Source of the DNA: Streptomyces sp. TRM64462
GTDB lineage: Bacteria; Actinomycetota; Actinomycetes; Streptomycetales; Streptomycetaceae
DNA length: 64,000 nucleotides
Direction: 5' to 3'
Assembly (NCBI RefSeq): GCF_013362995.1
Contig: NZ_JABWDV010000419.1
Span: 17,659-81,658, forward strand
In this document: positions 8,887 to 18,027 of the stretch, piece after piece
Layout: the number at the start of each line of letters is the position of its first letter
Numbering within the stretch: position 1 is the stretch's first letter
Position numbers and translations under genes: made by a program
The notes under the pieces: model-generated
What the model saw: only the letters and a program-made list of their open reading frames with translations
Databases searched by the model: none
Told to the model about the DNA's origin: nothing

Positions 8887-9543
8887 GCTACCTCCCACGC
8901 CCTGATCTGCGTTGGCTCCCGCCCAACACGTCCATGATCTTATGCCGAAAGGCCGAAAAAGCGCCCGGTTCGACGGAATTGGTGTCACGATGCAACTGCC
9001 CGGCACCTACAGACCGCTACCAAGGCCGCATCCGTCACTCACGGCCTCCAGCGACGTATGTGACACGGGCCACGGCCGCCTTCGTGGCGAGCCCCCATCA
9101 CCGGAGGAGGACCCGCAGCACACGCTCGTGGCCCCCTTGCAGAATCCCGTGTCTTCGCCGGTAACTCAGTCGCCCCCCTGGAACGGGCCACCGTTGCCGA
9201 CATGCAGCCCAAGCTTCCGGCGTTGGTATTTCTGCTGCTTGCAGACGCGGAGACGCTGCCATGATGCAGGTCCGGAACCGGCAGCGCGCTTGCGCGAGAG
9301 ACTACACATTGCGTCCCACCAGGCCTGGCTGGGATGCCCTCGCCGCACTGCTGTGTGACGCTGCCGCTCGAGCGCTGTTTCGGAGAAGGGTTCAGCGGAT
9401 AACTGAGGCCCCTCGCCTACCGAACCGCCCAGCGGAAGCAGTGGCAACTGCCCCTCCCGCTCCGACATGTCGGCCCGCGCCCGATGTCCGGAGTGCAATG
9501 AACATCCTCAGCGACCGTCGGCCGAGGCTCGACGCCGGACCAA
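8887..9543. other. Non-coding region upstream of qatA
   Basis: No supportable gene in about 650 bp; open frames on both strands lack conserved motifs and plausible ribosome sites. It must contain the minus-strand qat promoter. A weak -10-like TAAGAT occurs on the minus strand near 8940, without a clear -35. No terminator or repeat stands out. Confidence 0.4.
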
Positions 9544-9566
9544 TTGTCAGTAGCGACGGCTAGCCT
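9544..9566 (+). promoter_or_regulatory. PafBC/RecA-NDp-like damage promoter
   Basis: TTGTCAGTA-N8-TAGCCT: one mismatch (last G to A) to the actinobacterial RecA-independent DNA-damage consensus TTGTCRGTG-N8-TANNNT. The -10-like hexamer (9561-9566) ends eight bases before the ATG at 9575, predicting a leaderless transcript. Confidence 0.65.
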
Positions 9567-9574
9567 CAACCTTC

Positions 9575-10927
9575 ATGAGTCTTGCGCGCCGACCGGCTAG
9601 CGAACTTCCCGGCGACCCCGCCCAGTTGCGGTTGGTCTACAGCCACGGGCACCCCGCCGTGCCCTACGAGGACGAGGACACCCTTGAGCACTGGCGTGTC
9701 TCCATCCGCGCCTACCACGACGAGGAGGAGGAATGCGCCGACGGCTGCACCGATGCGTGCCAGCAGCTCATCGACAACGGCAGCGAGGCCGGCTGGCTGC
9801 GTCTGTGGCGGCTGCGTGACAACACCGGTGCGGATCGCTGGATGGTCGCGGACGCCCAATCGGGAGACCTGGAGAGCATCGCGGCCACCGTCCTCGACGA
9901 CGGCGAGTATTCCGATGCCTTCCAGGAGATCATCGACTGCCCGGTGGGGGATCTGCTCATCCTGGACCGGGTGTTCCTGGCCCGTCCCTGGCGCGGCTTC
10001 GGCCTGGGTCCGGTGTTCGCCGCCGAGGCCATCCGCCGCCTGTCCGGCGGCTGCTGTGCGGTCGCGGCCGAGCCCGGCATGGCCGAATGGCCCGAAAACC
10101 GGGACGAGGTGAATGACGCCGACCGCGCCACGGCCAAGGCCAAGATCGCCGCCCTGTGGGAGTCGATCGGCTTCCACGCCTTCCACGGCGGGGTGCAGCT
10201 GCTCGATACCAGCCTGCAGGAGTCCATCGACCTGCACCGTGCGCGCCGCAAGGACCTGGAGGACCTCTCCGCCGCCTACCGGGCCCACCTCGAGGGCCGG
10301 CCCGCTCTCCCTGAGCTGGCCGTGACCCCGCCCGCCTCGCCAGCGACTCCCGTGCCGGCCGCTACCCGTCAGCCACCCGCGCCCGCCCCGGAGGTAGAGG
10401 CGGAGCCCGGCGACGGACTGGCGGCCGCCGCGAGCCTGTCCGACCTCCAGCGGAAGTGCAAATTCTCTGGCTGGAGCCCCGGCGACCGCGCCGCCGCCCT
10501 GGCCGTCGCTGCACAGGCCACCCACGACACCGACCTGCGCCAACTGGCCGCCCAGGTCAAGCACGTGCACTTCGGCCTGCGCGACGCCTGGACCGACGCG
10601 ATCACCTTTCCCGGCCGCCTCTTTAACGTGCATCCCTTCCGGGAAAACCCCGCCGCCCTCGGGCCACTGGCCGGACTGTGGGTCTACGGCTCCAATCTCA
10701 ACGGCCGTTACCGGGGCCGCTCCCACGCCGTGGGCGGGGACTGCCAGCACGCCCGCCCCCTCACCCCGGACACCGAACGCATGACCCTGGCCGACCTCCT
10801 CGACCTGACCAGTTTCTGGGAATGGAACGGCCCCAGCTGCTCCTTCTGCCACGGATGGTCCGGCCAACGCCTGACCCCCGACCAGCACACCCACTACCTC
10901 ACTGTCCTCGCTGGCCACCAGCGCTGA
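9575..10927 (+). CDS. Hypothetical protein with GNAT-like N-terminal half
   Basis: Protein of 450 residues. The segment GDLLILDRVFLARPWRGFGLGPVFAAEAIRRL (about 125-156) has the R-G-x-G-L-G signature of the acetyl-CoA-binding loop of GNAT acetyltransferases, followed by a helix, so the first 220 residues are probably a GNAT-like fold. A Pro/Ala-rich linker (about 250-280) leads to a C-terminal half ending with NGPSCSFCHGW, a Cys pair that could bind metal. The N-terminal acidic DEEEECADGCTDAC is unusual. ATG at 9575 is supported by the damage-type promoter placing transcription start at or next to it, although no Shine-Dalgarno is visible. Substrate unknown. Confidence 0.65.
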   Translation: MSLARRPASELPGDPAQLRLVYSHGHPAVPYEDEDTLEHWRVSIRAYHDEEEECADGCTDACQQLIDNGSEAGWLRLWRLRDNTGADRWMVADAQSGDLESIAATVLDDGEYSDAFQEIIDCPVGDLLILDRVFLARPWRGFGLGPVFAAEAIRRLSGGCCAVAAEPGMAEWPENRDEVNDADRATAKAKIAALWESIGFHAFHGGVQLLDTSLQESIDLHRARRKDLEDLSAAYRAHLEGRPALPELAVTPPASPATPVPAATRQPPAPAPEVEAEPGDGLAAAASLSDLQRKCKFSGWSPGDRAAALAVAAQATHDTDLRQLAAQVKHVHFGLRDAWTDAITFPGRLFNVHPFRENPAALGPLAGLWVYGSNLNGRYRGRSHAVGGDCQHARPLTPDTERMTLADLLDLTSFWEWNGPSCSFCHGWSGQRLTPDQHTHYLTVLAGHQR

Positions 10928-11006
10928 CCGCGGCGATCACGTAACCGGCCACGGGTGCTCACCGCGATGCTCCCGGCCCGGCCGGGCCGCAGGGAAACGG
11001 GAACGC

Positions 11007-11374
11007 ATGCAAGATCACCAGACCGGACGCGGCCGTGCAGGGCAGCTGCCCGACCGGCTGCGTGCCGTCGGCCCGGGCTGGTACCCCTGCTGCTGCGACT
11101 GCACACCCACCTCCTCGCGTGGGACGCCGAGTACCGAGTCGAGGTTCTCAAGGAGAAGTTCGGCGCAGCCCGCGTGCACATCGTCACTGACTCGGGGGCA
11201 TCGGATTCCGAGATGCGCAGCCTCCTTGTCCTGTCCGGGGAGGAACAGCCCGCGACCGTCTGCGAGTTCTGCGGGGCAGTCGGACGCCGTCGGCGCCGCG
11301 CCGATGCCCCGTATGGCTGGACCACGGCTGTGTGCGATCCCTGCCAGACCGCGTGGTCCGTCACTCCATCCTGA
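11007..11374 (+). pseudogene. Conserved hypothetical protein broken by a one-base frameshift
   Basis: Two overlapping frames together give one plausible protein. The upstream frame starts at ATG 11007 and reads ...LPDRLRAVGPGWYP. The other frame continues LLLRLHTHLLAWDAEYRVEVLKEKFG... to the stop at 11374. The switch falls at the CCCC run 11084-11087; one additional C would restore one continuous reading frame. The C-terminal CEFCGAVGR...AVCDPCQ has two CxxC pairs, a likely zinc knuckle. As read, the gene is inactivated, or the run was miscounted in sequencing. I recall similar small Streptomyces proteins with the joined sequence, but cannot check. Confidence 0.55.
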
Positions 11375-11705
11375 TCGTCAACGGCGCAGTGCGCCACCAC
11401 CGCAGGCAACGACGGGACACCAATGAAAGGCGACTCCAGGGGCCCCCGCAGGGTGTGCCGGCGGCTGTCCGACAGGTCCGCGCCCAGCGGCCGTCGCCGA
11501 TCCCAGCTCTGCGGTCGTTCGCTGTCCGGCTGTACGTGTCTTCCGGCACCGCGCTGGTCTGCGGAGCCAAAAACCTGATGTGCCCGGCATCGACTGCTGA
11601 CACCATGCCGTCAGCACCTGCCCGGCCCCTCGCCGACACCAAATTTGGAGCGGTGGCTTACGACGGGAGGCGACACTGCCCCGAGCACCCGGAGAGAGCA
11701 CAGCC
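11375..11705. other. Non-coding region upstream of the HEPN-like gene
   Basis: No gene seen. A perfect 10-bp palindrome, CCAAATTTGG, lies at 11639-11648, about 57 bp upstream of the next start codon; it could be an operator but has no recognised owner. Confidence 0.35.
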
Positions 11706-12806
11706 GTGACGACAACAGCCCCTGGCGACGACATCGCCTTGGCCCTAATTGCGCAGGACATCATGTTCCTGCGACGCTTCGCCCAGAGCGTCACGGTCGG
11801 GGCCTTGGACGAGGCTGTCGTCCCGGTCTTCTGCATGCACAACTACATGTGCCTGATCATTCACGAGTCCCACCGGGCACTTCGCCAGGTCGCTCCCGAC
11901 CTCGCGGACGCCCTCGCCTACGACTGCGCGCCTGCCATCGAGCGCGCTCGGCACTCGGTCAAGCTCTACGACGACAAGTACAAGGAACTGGATGATGTCG
12001 GCGCCGACTTCCGGCGCATCATTGAGGAACACCGTCAGGAATTCCTCGGCAACACGTGGCTGCCACTGGCTCGGCCGCTGGAGAGGGATCTCGTCCTGTG
12101 GCGCTTTCGCGGCAGGCTTGTCTCGACCTCTCACACAGCCAGCTTCTTCCTCGCATTCCCCCCGCAGGCTTTCAAGAACAAGGACGATCTCGGTCCCAGG
12201 CTGCATGCCGTCGCCGTGGAACAGGGCAGGTACATTGGCGCGGCGGCAGAAGGCCTGCCCTGGCAGGGGCAGCCCGTCCTCGACGTGATGAAGACAACGG
12301 ACCGCACGGAGAACAAGGTGCGTGCCGAGAAGCACTACCGGCGAAGCTTCGATCCCGCCCTCCGAGAGGAGATCAAGGCCTCCCTGACAGCCATGACCTG
12401 TGCACTGAACACCGCTGCCGTCCTCCTCGCCGACGACACCAACCCCTCCTCGGCGACAACACTGTTCAAGCTGCGCTACATCACCCTTCATCACGTCCTC
12501 TCCAGCCTCGGCAAGCTCGATGACCAGTACGGAGCCGAACTCCGCACGCCGGACCGAGCGCTGCTGAAGGACATCCTCGACGCCCCGATGAGCAACCTGA
12601 ACCTTCAGGCTCACAGAGGCTTCAGGAACACTCTGGTCCACTACCGCCCCACGCGGGACGTGCAGGAACGACTGTCTCTTGACGCACCGCTCTACGGCCT
12701 CTTGGACGCCTACTTCCCAGCAGATGAAGCACGATCGCTCGGCGACACCCTTGTGCTCCACACCGCTCACGTCGCCGACCGCATGAGCGCCTGGTGCGAC
12801 AACTGA
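11706..12806 (+). CDS. HEPN-like protein, function unknown
   Basis: Protein of 366 residues, GTG start. Mostly helical. Residues 304-315 read RGFRNTLVHYRP; R307-N308-x3-H312 fits the HEPN R-x4-6-H motif at the C-terminal position usual for this fold. The rest is unassigned: an early helical block (LIAQDIMFLRRFAQ) and a central block with KHYRRSFDPALREEIKASL. It stands alone, with a hairpin terminator downstream and an unrelated minus-strand gene converging. Together with the HEPN-like gene at 2947-3924 this is the second such protein in 10 kb. RNase activity is inference from the motif only. Confidence 0.55.
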   Translation: MTTTAPGDDIALALIAQDIMFLRRFAQSVTVGALDEAVVPVFCMHNYMCLIIHESHRALRQVAPDLADALAYDCAPAIERARHSVKLYDDKYKELDDVGADFRRIIEEHRQEFLGNTWLPLARPLERDLVLWRFRGRLVSTSHTASFFLAFPPQAFKNKDDLGPRLHAVAVEQGRYIGAAAEGLPWQGQPVLDVMKTTDRTENKVRAEKHYRRSFDPALREEIKASLTAMTCALNTAAVLLADDTNPSSATTLFKLRYITLHHVLSSLGKLDDQYGAELRTPDRALLKDILDAPMSNLNLQAHRGFRNTLVHYRPTRDVQERLSLDAPLYGLLDAYFPADEARSLGDTLVLHTAHVADRMSAWCDN

Positions 12807-12810
12807 TCGG

Positions 12811-12834
12811 CAGGACCTACGGTGCGCCGTCCTG
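12811..12834. terminator. Hairpin between convergent genes
   Basis: CAGGAC-cta-CGG tgcg CCGTCCTG forms a nine-pair stem with a three-base bulge and TGCG loop, between the stops of the convergent genes at 12806 and 12846. No T-tract, as is common for GC-rich terminators. Confidence 0.45.
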
Positions 12835-12845
12835 GGCGGTGGGAG

Positions 12846-13451
12846 TCAGCCGAACCAGTGGACCAGGCGCGCCGTGTTGTGCACGGCAAGGGCTCGTTCC
12901 TCAAGACCGAGCGCGTACTGTTTTGCCGTGTCGTCACTGCGGGTCAAGAGCAGGGACGACAGGCCGATGAGCCGGGCGCTGCCCAGGCAGGCGACGTCGA
13001 GGGCCAGGGCCAGCATCTCGGGGGAGATGTCGTGGGCCCTCAGTGTGCCGTCGACGTAGCGGGCCATGTGCGCGAGCCCGGTGGGAGTGCTGTGGGTGAC
13101 CTGACTCAGCAGTGAGTACGCCACCGGTAGCCAGCCCGGCTCGGGGGAGGGCTCGCCCATGGCCAGGAGCAGCTCGTCGATCGGCGGCAAGGGCTTGCGC
13201 CCCTTCGCTATGGCTTGTGGCCCTTCGACCACGCTGTCAGGCAGATGGAGCAGCTGCTCCGCGGCTTTGAGGGACACCCCGTTGCTGGAGAACAGGGCGG
13301 GGGTCTTCTCCTTGCGGGCGCGGAACTCGTCGAAGTAGCGGGAGGAGCGCTGCACATGTGCCTCGTCGTCCTTCTGCTCCTGGGCCAGCCAACTGTCCCT
13401 GCGCCAGGCGGGCCTCACCCTGGCCCAAATCCCGCAGGGCGACAGCGACAC
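12846..13451 (-). pseudogene. Hypothetical helical protein, probably missing its N-terminus
   Basis: About 201 residues from the first ATG at 13451, but only the part from about residue 20 (WLAQEQKDDEAHVQRSSRYFDEF...) looks natural. The preceding residues look like out-of-frame translation. In another minus-strand frame directly upstream (about 13440-13500) the sequence SPEVLTGFEGGVAVALRDLG is more protein-like and would join after a one- or two-base shift near 13410-13440. The body is helical, with LPPIDELLLAMGEPSPEPGWLPVAYSLLSQVTHSTPTGLAHMARY, somewhat like DUF5677-type proteins. I think it is a decayed or frameshifted gene. Confidence 0.4.
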
Positions 13452-13526
13452 CGCCTTCGAAGCCAGTCAGGACCTCGGGCGACGCTGTGAAACGTGAAGT
13501 CTGCAATGAGCGATGGTCGGGCGGCG

Positions 13527-13549
13527 TTGTCAGTGGTGCCTGAGACAGT
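13527..13549 (+). promoter_or_regulatory. PafBC/RecA-NDp-like damage promoter
   Basis: TTGTCAGTG-N8-GACAGT. The -35-like nine bases are a perfect match to TTGTCRGTG; the -10 has G for the first T. It ends six bases before the GTG at 13556, so the mRNA is predicted to be leaderless. Confidence 0.6.
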
Positions 13550-13555
13550 GGTGGG

Positions 13556-16500
13556 GTGCACAGCCATGCAGAGCGAGCCTTCGATGATGCAGTGCGGACC
13601 GGTCGTGCGAACGCGGCCATTTTGGAGATGGCCCGCCGCCACTGTCTGAACATGACGTTCACCGAGTTCGGCGGCCAGGGTATGGCCGAGGCGGCCACCG
13701 GCCTGCCGATCAACACGCGGCAGGTGAGCTGCCTCGTGGCGCATGGCGGTGCCAGCGCGAACTTGGACTGGATCGCTGGGGAGTTCTACGAACAGCATTG
13801 CGTGGGCTGTTCCCACCGCCGTCCGACGGGCGACGTGCCGAACCTTGCCACGGTCATGGATGAGCGCAAGGAGGCCGCAGCCAGAGCCGAAGCGGTAGAA
13901 CGAGCGGAAACGGCGAAGCGGCACCGCGCCTGGCAGCAGCGTGCGGAAGACCGTCGGGGCACGCAGGCGTCGTCGGATCCAGCAATGGCCAGTGCTCTGG
14001 ACGACATCGCCCTCCTGGATCAGGAGCCGGGAACGGAACGGGACCGGGAGGCCTGCGATGGCGCGCTGCGGCGATTGACTGCACTGGCCGAGCGGGCGCC
14101 GGAGACCTTCAGCACCGCGGTGATCGCGTTGGCCCTGGACCTGGTGACCGACGTCCACGTCCCGGAGTTGCTGACGCCGCTGCGGCACGTGGCCCGCGTC
14201 CGCAGCGAGCACGCAGCGAATGTCCTGCGAGCCGCTTTGGCCACGCTGCGGCACAGTCCTGTTGTCGAGGCCGGCCGCTGCGTGACCGACCTGCTGCGTC
14301 CCCACGATGGGGACCAGGTGGACGAGCCAGTGGTCCGGTCCCTTGTGTACCTCGCTGAGCCTCAAAGCCGACGCTTCGGGGTCTACGAAGGCGGAACCGG
14401 AGACGCCAGTGCTCTTCGTGTGGCAGCCGGAGCGGCCCCTCAGGCCGTGGCCCGTGTGCTCACCAGCATGCTGCCAGCCCCGCGACCATCCGAGTCGCTA
14501 ATGGTCCCGCCAGGTGTGCGGCCCGCTCCTCAATCAGAACGAGAGCTGGAGATGGATCGGCGTGCTGCCGCAGCCGCCGTACAGGCCCTGGCGTTCACCC
14601 ACCCGGATGTGGCAATTGCACTCGTGCCGCAAATGCTCCTGAACCTGGGGGTGGACGGCGACCACCACAACGATCCCGCACCGATCGCCACGGTTCAAAG
14701 GTCCCTCGCCACCCTGCTCGTCCTGGAGGTGGGTGACGTGCCTGCCCAGCTCGAGCACACCGGCCGTACAGCCGGAGACTTCGTGCGCGAGCGTCTGTTC
14801 GGTGTGCTGGAGCAGGCCGGCCGCCTCATCGACCCTGGGTACAGATTTCGCACCGCGGGTGATCCTCAGCTCGATGCGAGCCAGCAGAGAAGAGTCTTCG
14901 AGTATCTGCTTTCCAGGTGCCTGACCCGCGTCGGGGGTGACTGGGGCGGCCACGTGCGCTTCCCGGCCGCGACTTTGATCGAGCAGCTGGCCCAGACCCA
15001 TCCGGCCTGGACGCAGCCGCAGCTGGCTGCCCTCCTGGGTGCGGCCCTGACAGCCATCGACACACTGGAGTCGGCGAATACCACCCCCACCCCGCTCCTG
15101 GCCGCCCCAGAACCGGCCCCGCCGGAGCTGCAGTTCCTGGAGCGAATGGCCTACCGGCAGTTGTTGGCGTCCAGCATCGGCAGGCTCCTGGACGCTTTGG
15201 AGCACATCGCCACCATCGATGCAACGGCAGTATGCGGCGCGGTCATCGACACCATCACCGACGAACGCGACAGCCAGCGCAAACACGTTATCGTGCCGCG
15301 CTTGCTGCCGCTCCTGGGGACGCTCGGACGACGCCACGGCGACCACCCCGGCCTGCTGCGGATGATCATCCCGCTCCTGCACACCTACATTGTCGACTCC
15401 GATGTAGCCTCGCGGTCGGCAGCGCTAACCGCCTGGGCGGACATCGGCCGCGCGCATCAGCTGCCCTCGAGCATCTCCGACCTCCTGCCAGCGCTGCTCA
15501 CCGACCCTTACCTAGGCGTCATCGACGGTGTCCTCGACACCGCCCTGCGTCTGGACTGGAGCACCGAGGACAGCGCCTCTCTGCTGGCCTACGCCCTGTC
15601 GGTCTGCGAACACGTAGACATCGCCCGGTTTCCGGACACCGTCAAGAAGGCCATGGCGGCTGCCTCCAATCTCTCCCGAGGCAATGAAGCCCTCAGGATC
15701 CACACGGAGCAGGAAATCCTCCGACGCGCCGCCGACCTCGACGGCTACGACCTACGCGACGCCCTGAACGGTGACTGGCTGCCGCAGACCGCCACCACCC
15801 CGGCCATGGCCCAGCTGCGGCTGCGCCAAGTGCGCGACCCGCGCGTCAACGACCGGCTTAACGCCCACGACAACCTGGAACTGTGCGCGCTGCTTAACTG
15901 CGGCTCGGGCCTGGCCAGCCTGACGGTGGAGGATCTTCAGGCGGCCGCTCTTGAACTCGGGCCACACCAGGTGGTCGGTGCGGCCGAATACGCCGAAGTC
16001 GCCTGGCGGGCAGCCCGCCCCGGAGATGCCGCCACCATCATGAACAGTGTCCTCAAGGCAACCCCGGACGAGCCTGCATTTACCCTCCACCGAGCCCTGC
16101 TCACCCTGATCGCCGCCGCGGCCGCCTTTGATGCAGCCGCGGTGGCCGGAGAAGATATGCGTGCGACCGCCCTTGCGCTGACGCATGCTGCTCAAGCCGT
16201 CGGAGCAGACAACGATGTGAGCGCCTTGGCGGACCAAGTCCGCACTCGTGTCACAGTCCGAAGCCTTCTCATGGGCCACGAGCTGGTACCGGCTGCCGGG
16301 GCAGGCCAGGGCCATTCCGACAGCGATCCGGCCGTCGCGCTCCGCGCCCGCGCAGCCCACTTGCAGAGCACCGCCGCCACGCTAAGAGAGCAGTGTCAGC
16401 AGGCAACGGCGACCGCCGCCTACGGCCGGTGCTTCGCCGCCCTGTGCGAGGTGGCCGCCTTCCTGATCCGACTTGACGCAGCGGAACTGAACGCTGACAC

Positions 16501-17800
16501 CATCGAGATGAACGCCCTGGCCACTGCAGCGCGCCGCCGCGCAGCAGTGACCGCAACCGAACTGGAGAAGCGATTCCACGACACTGACCCGCTGGCCGGA
16601 CCGCTGATAGCCGCTCTGCGGCACGTCCAAGCCGTCGCAGACGCCAGCGGCGTGGCTGACCTCCTGGCGGAGTGGGCCGTCCTGCCCCTGCCACTTGTCA
16701 TCGCGTGCGGCCCACGCCGCACGCCACTCACTTCCCACACCGTCTTGGGCAACGAGGCGGACACCCAGCTGGTCGAGGACCAGCCGGCCGTTGCGGTCGT
16801 ACTGGCCAGCGTGGACGGACGCCTTGTCACCGGCCCGCAGGTCCTGCGTCACTCGACCGTCTACGAACTCCGCCTGGACGTACGCACCGGCCCCTGGCCC
16901 GAGTGGGCCGAGACCCTCGAAGCCGAACTCCTCAGCCACTTCACCCCCAACGAAGCGGAAACGCCCACCTACCTCTGGACACGCCCGCCGAGCGCGGACG
17001 GCCCCGACACACTGAGCGCCACCGGCACACTCATCCTCCGCTTCGCTCTGCCCGCAGGCAGTCCCGCCCCGCCGTTCTCGGTCAAGCTGCGCTGGCGCGG
17101 AACCCGGGACGGCAAACCCGTTACCGAGAGCCTCGACACCGCCGGACACCGCGAAATCCGATTCCGGCCCTTCGACGCCTCACGCGACTTCCTGACCAAC
17201 TTCCCCGTCTTCGACGAGCGGCTGCTCGCCCTCTACGAAAATCTGCACCGGGCCGGTTACGACGAGGACCAGCTCCAAGCCTTCTGCCGCCTCTTCACCG
17301 CCATCTGCCGCACCGGCCTCACCATGACGTGGAACAAGCAATACAAGCGCGGAAGCCACGTAACAGAGCGCAAATTTCATGACGACCTGTACAAGGAACT
17401 CCAGGCAGAGCCGGAACTCGGCGGGCGCTTGCAGCGAGGCACCCCACTCGCCCTGGGCTACCTGGATGTCCGGCACGATGGCGTCACCGCCGAGCTCAAA
17501 GTCGAGCGCAACACCCCGGTCACCCGAGACAGAGCCCCCAAGTACATGGGGCAGCCAACGCAGTACGCAGCCGCCGACGGCGCACGCCTCTCGATTCTCT
17601 GCATCCTGGACATGAGCCGTAAGGCCTCACCTGTCGGTGTTCCGGAGAACTACCTCTTCACCCTCCAGCCAGCGCTTCACGGACTGACCAACCCCGAGGC
17701 GCCTTCACTCGTCGCAGTCATCGTCGTCAACGGCAACCTTCCGAGCCCCAGTTCCTGGTCACGTCGCAAGAGCCCCACACTGCCGCCCTCATCGCCCTGA
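13556..17800 (+). CDS. 1414-residue helical-repeat protein with C-terminal PD-(D/E)XK-like site
   Basis: Very large orphan protein. N-terminus: FTEFGGQGMAEAATGL, then HCVGCSHRRPTGDVPN with a Cys pair (C82, C85) and a basic coiled helix. Residues about 130-1000 are Leu/Ala-rich helical repeats resembling HEAT or TPR-like solenoids. The C-terminal 250 residues are mixed alpha/beta. In particular YLDVRHDGVTAELKVER places D1304, E1313 and K1315 in the D-x(n)-E-x-K pattern of PD-(D/E)XK nucleases, preceded by a conserved-looking helix RKFHDDLYKELQ. I infer a sensor solenoid joined to a DNA-cutting domain, a common layout for anti-phage proteins; the family is not one I can name. GTG start fits a damage-type promoter six bases upstream. 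It stands alone, convergent with a RecB-like nuclease gene. Confidence 0.7.
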   Translation: MHSHAERAFDDAVRTGRANAAILEMARRHCLNMTFTEFGGQGMAEAATGLPINTRQVSCLVAHGGASANLDWIAGEFYEQHCVGCSHRRPTGDVPNLATVMDERKEAAARAEAVERAETAKRHRAWQQRAEDRRGTQASSDPAMASALDDIALLDQEPGTERDREACDGALRRLTALAERAPETFSTAVIALALDLVTDVHVPELLTPLRHVARVRSEHAANVLRAALATLRHSPVVEAGRCVTDLLRPHDGDQVDEPVVRSLVYLAEPQSRRFGVYEGGTGDASALRVAAGAAPQAVARVLTSMLPAPRPSESLMVPPGVRPAPQSERELEMDRRAAAAAVQALAFTHPDVAIALVPQMLLNLGVDGDHHNDPAPIATVQRSLATLLVLEVGDVPAQLEHTGRTAGDFVRERLFGVLEQAGRLIDPGYRFRTAGDPQLDASQQRRVFEYLLSRCLTRVGGDWGGHVRFPAATLIEQLAQTHPAWTQPQLAALLGAALTAIDTLESANTTPTPLLAAPEPAPPELQFLERMAYRQLLASSIGRLLDALEHIATIDATAVCGAVIDTITDERDSQRKHVIVPRLLPLLGTLGRRHGDHPGLLRMIIPLLHTYIVDSDVASRSAALTAWADIGRAHQLPSSISDLLPALLTDPYLGVIDGVLDTALRLDWSTEDSASLLAYALSVCEHVDIARFPDTVKKAMAAASNLSRGNEALRIHTEQEILRRAADLDGYDLRDALNGDWLPQTATTPAMAQLRLRQVRDPRVNDRLNAHDNLELCALLNCGSGLASLTVEDLQAAALELGPHQVVGAAEYAEVAWRAARPGDAATIMNSVLKATPDEPAFTLHRALLTLIAAAAAFDAAAVAGEDMRATALALTHAAQAVGADNDVSALADQVRTRVTVRSLLMGHELVPAAGAGQGHSDSDPAVALRARAAHLQSTAATLREQCQQATATAAYGRCFAALCEVAAFLIRLDAAELNADTIEMNALATAARRRAAVTATELEKRFHDTDPLAGPLIAALRHVQAVADASGVADLLAEWAVLPLPLVIACGPRRTPLTSHTVLGNEADTQLVEDQPAVAVVLASVDGRLVTGPQVLRHSTVYELRLDVRTGPWPEWAETLEAELLSHFTPNEAETPTYLWTRPPSADGPDTLSATGTLILRFALPAGSPAPPFSVKLRWRGTRDGKPVTESLDTAGHREIRFRPFDASRDFLTNFPVFDERLLALYENLHRAGYDEDQLQAFCRLFTAICRTGLTMTWNKQYKRGSHVTERKFHDDLYKELQAEPELGGRLQRGTPLALGYLDVRHDGVTAELKVERNTPVTRDRAPKYMGQPTQYAAADGARLSILCILDMSRKASPVGVPENYLFTLQPALHGLTNPEAPSLVAVIVVNGNLPSPSSWSRRKSPTLPPSSP

Positions 17801-18010
17801 AGCGCCCTGCCGCCGACCGCACAGAACCAAGGCAGACGAGGCGCTTCGCTGCCCAGGTTGCCACGCTGAGCAGCACATACGCGGTCGAAGTCATCGCTCC
17901 ACACTGCTACCTGAGGGTGCCCGAATGAGAATCAACCTGATCGCTGCGCCAGCCGGAGCACTCGATGCGATCGGCATGCGGCTGCAGGCATCCTGCAGCC
18001 GCCTTCGGTC
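17743..18010 (+). pseudogene. Coding remnants downstream of the 1414-residue gene
   Basis: In the frame one base off the upstream gene, codons 17743-17927 read like genuine protein (ALIALKRPAADRTEPR, then RFAAQVATLSSTYAVEVIA) up to a TGA. That TGA overlaps an ATG at 17925 that begins MRINLIAAPAGALDAIGMRL. Neither is complete: the first has no usable start codon, and the second loses protein character after about 25 residues where it runs into the 3' end of the minus-strand nuclease gene. The ATGA junction suggests two formerly coupled genes that have been truncated. Low confidence. Confidence 0.35.
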
Positions 18011-18027
18011 CGGCTCGGCCCAGCTCG

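Noticed and set aside
8912..9358. 148-codon plus-strand frame upstream of the GNAT-like gene
   Set aside because: No domain, no ribosome site, Pro/Arg-rich; region is more likely the qat promoter region.
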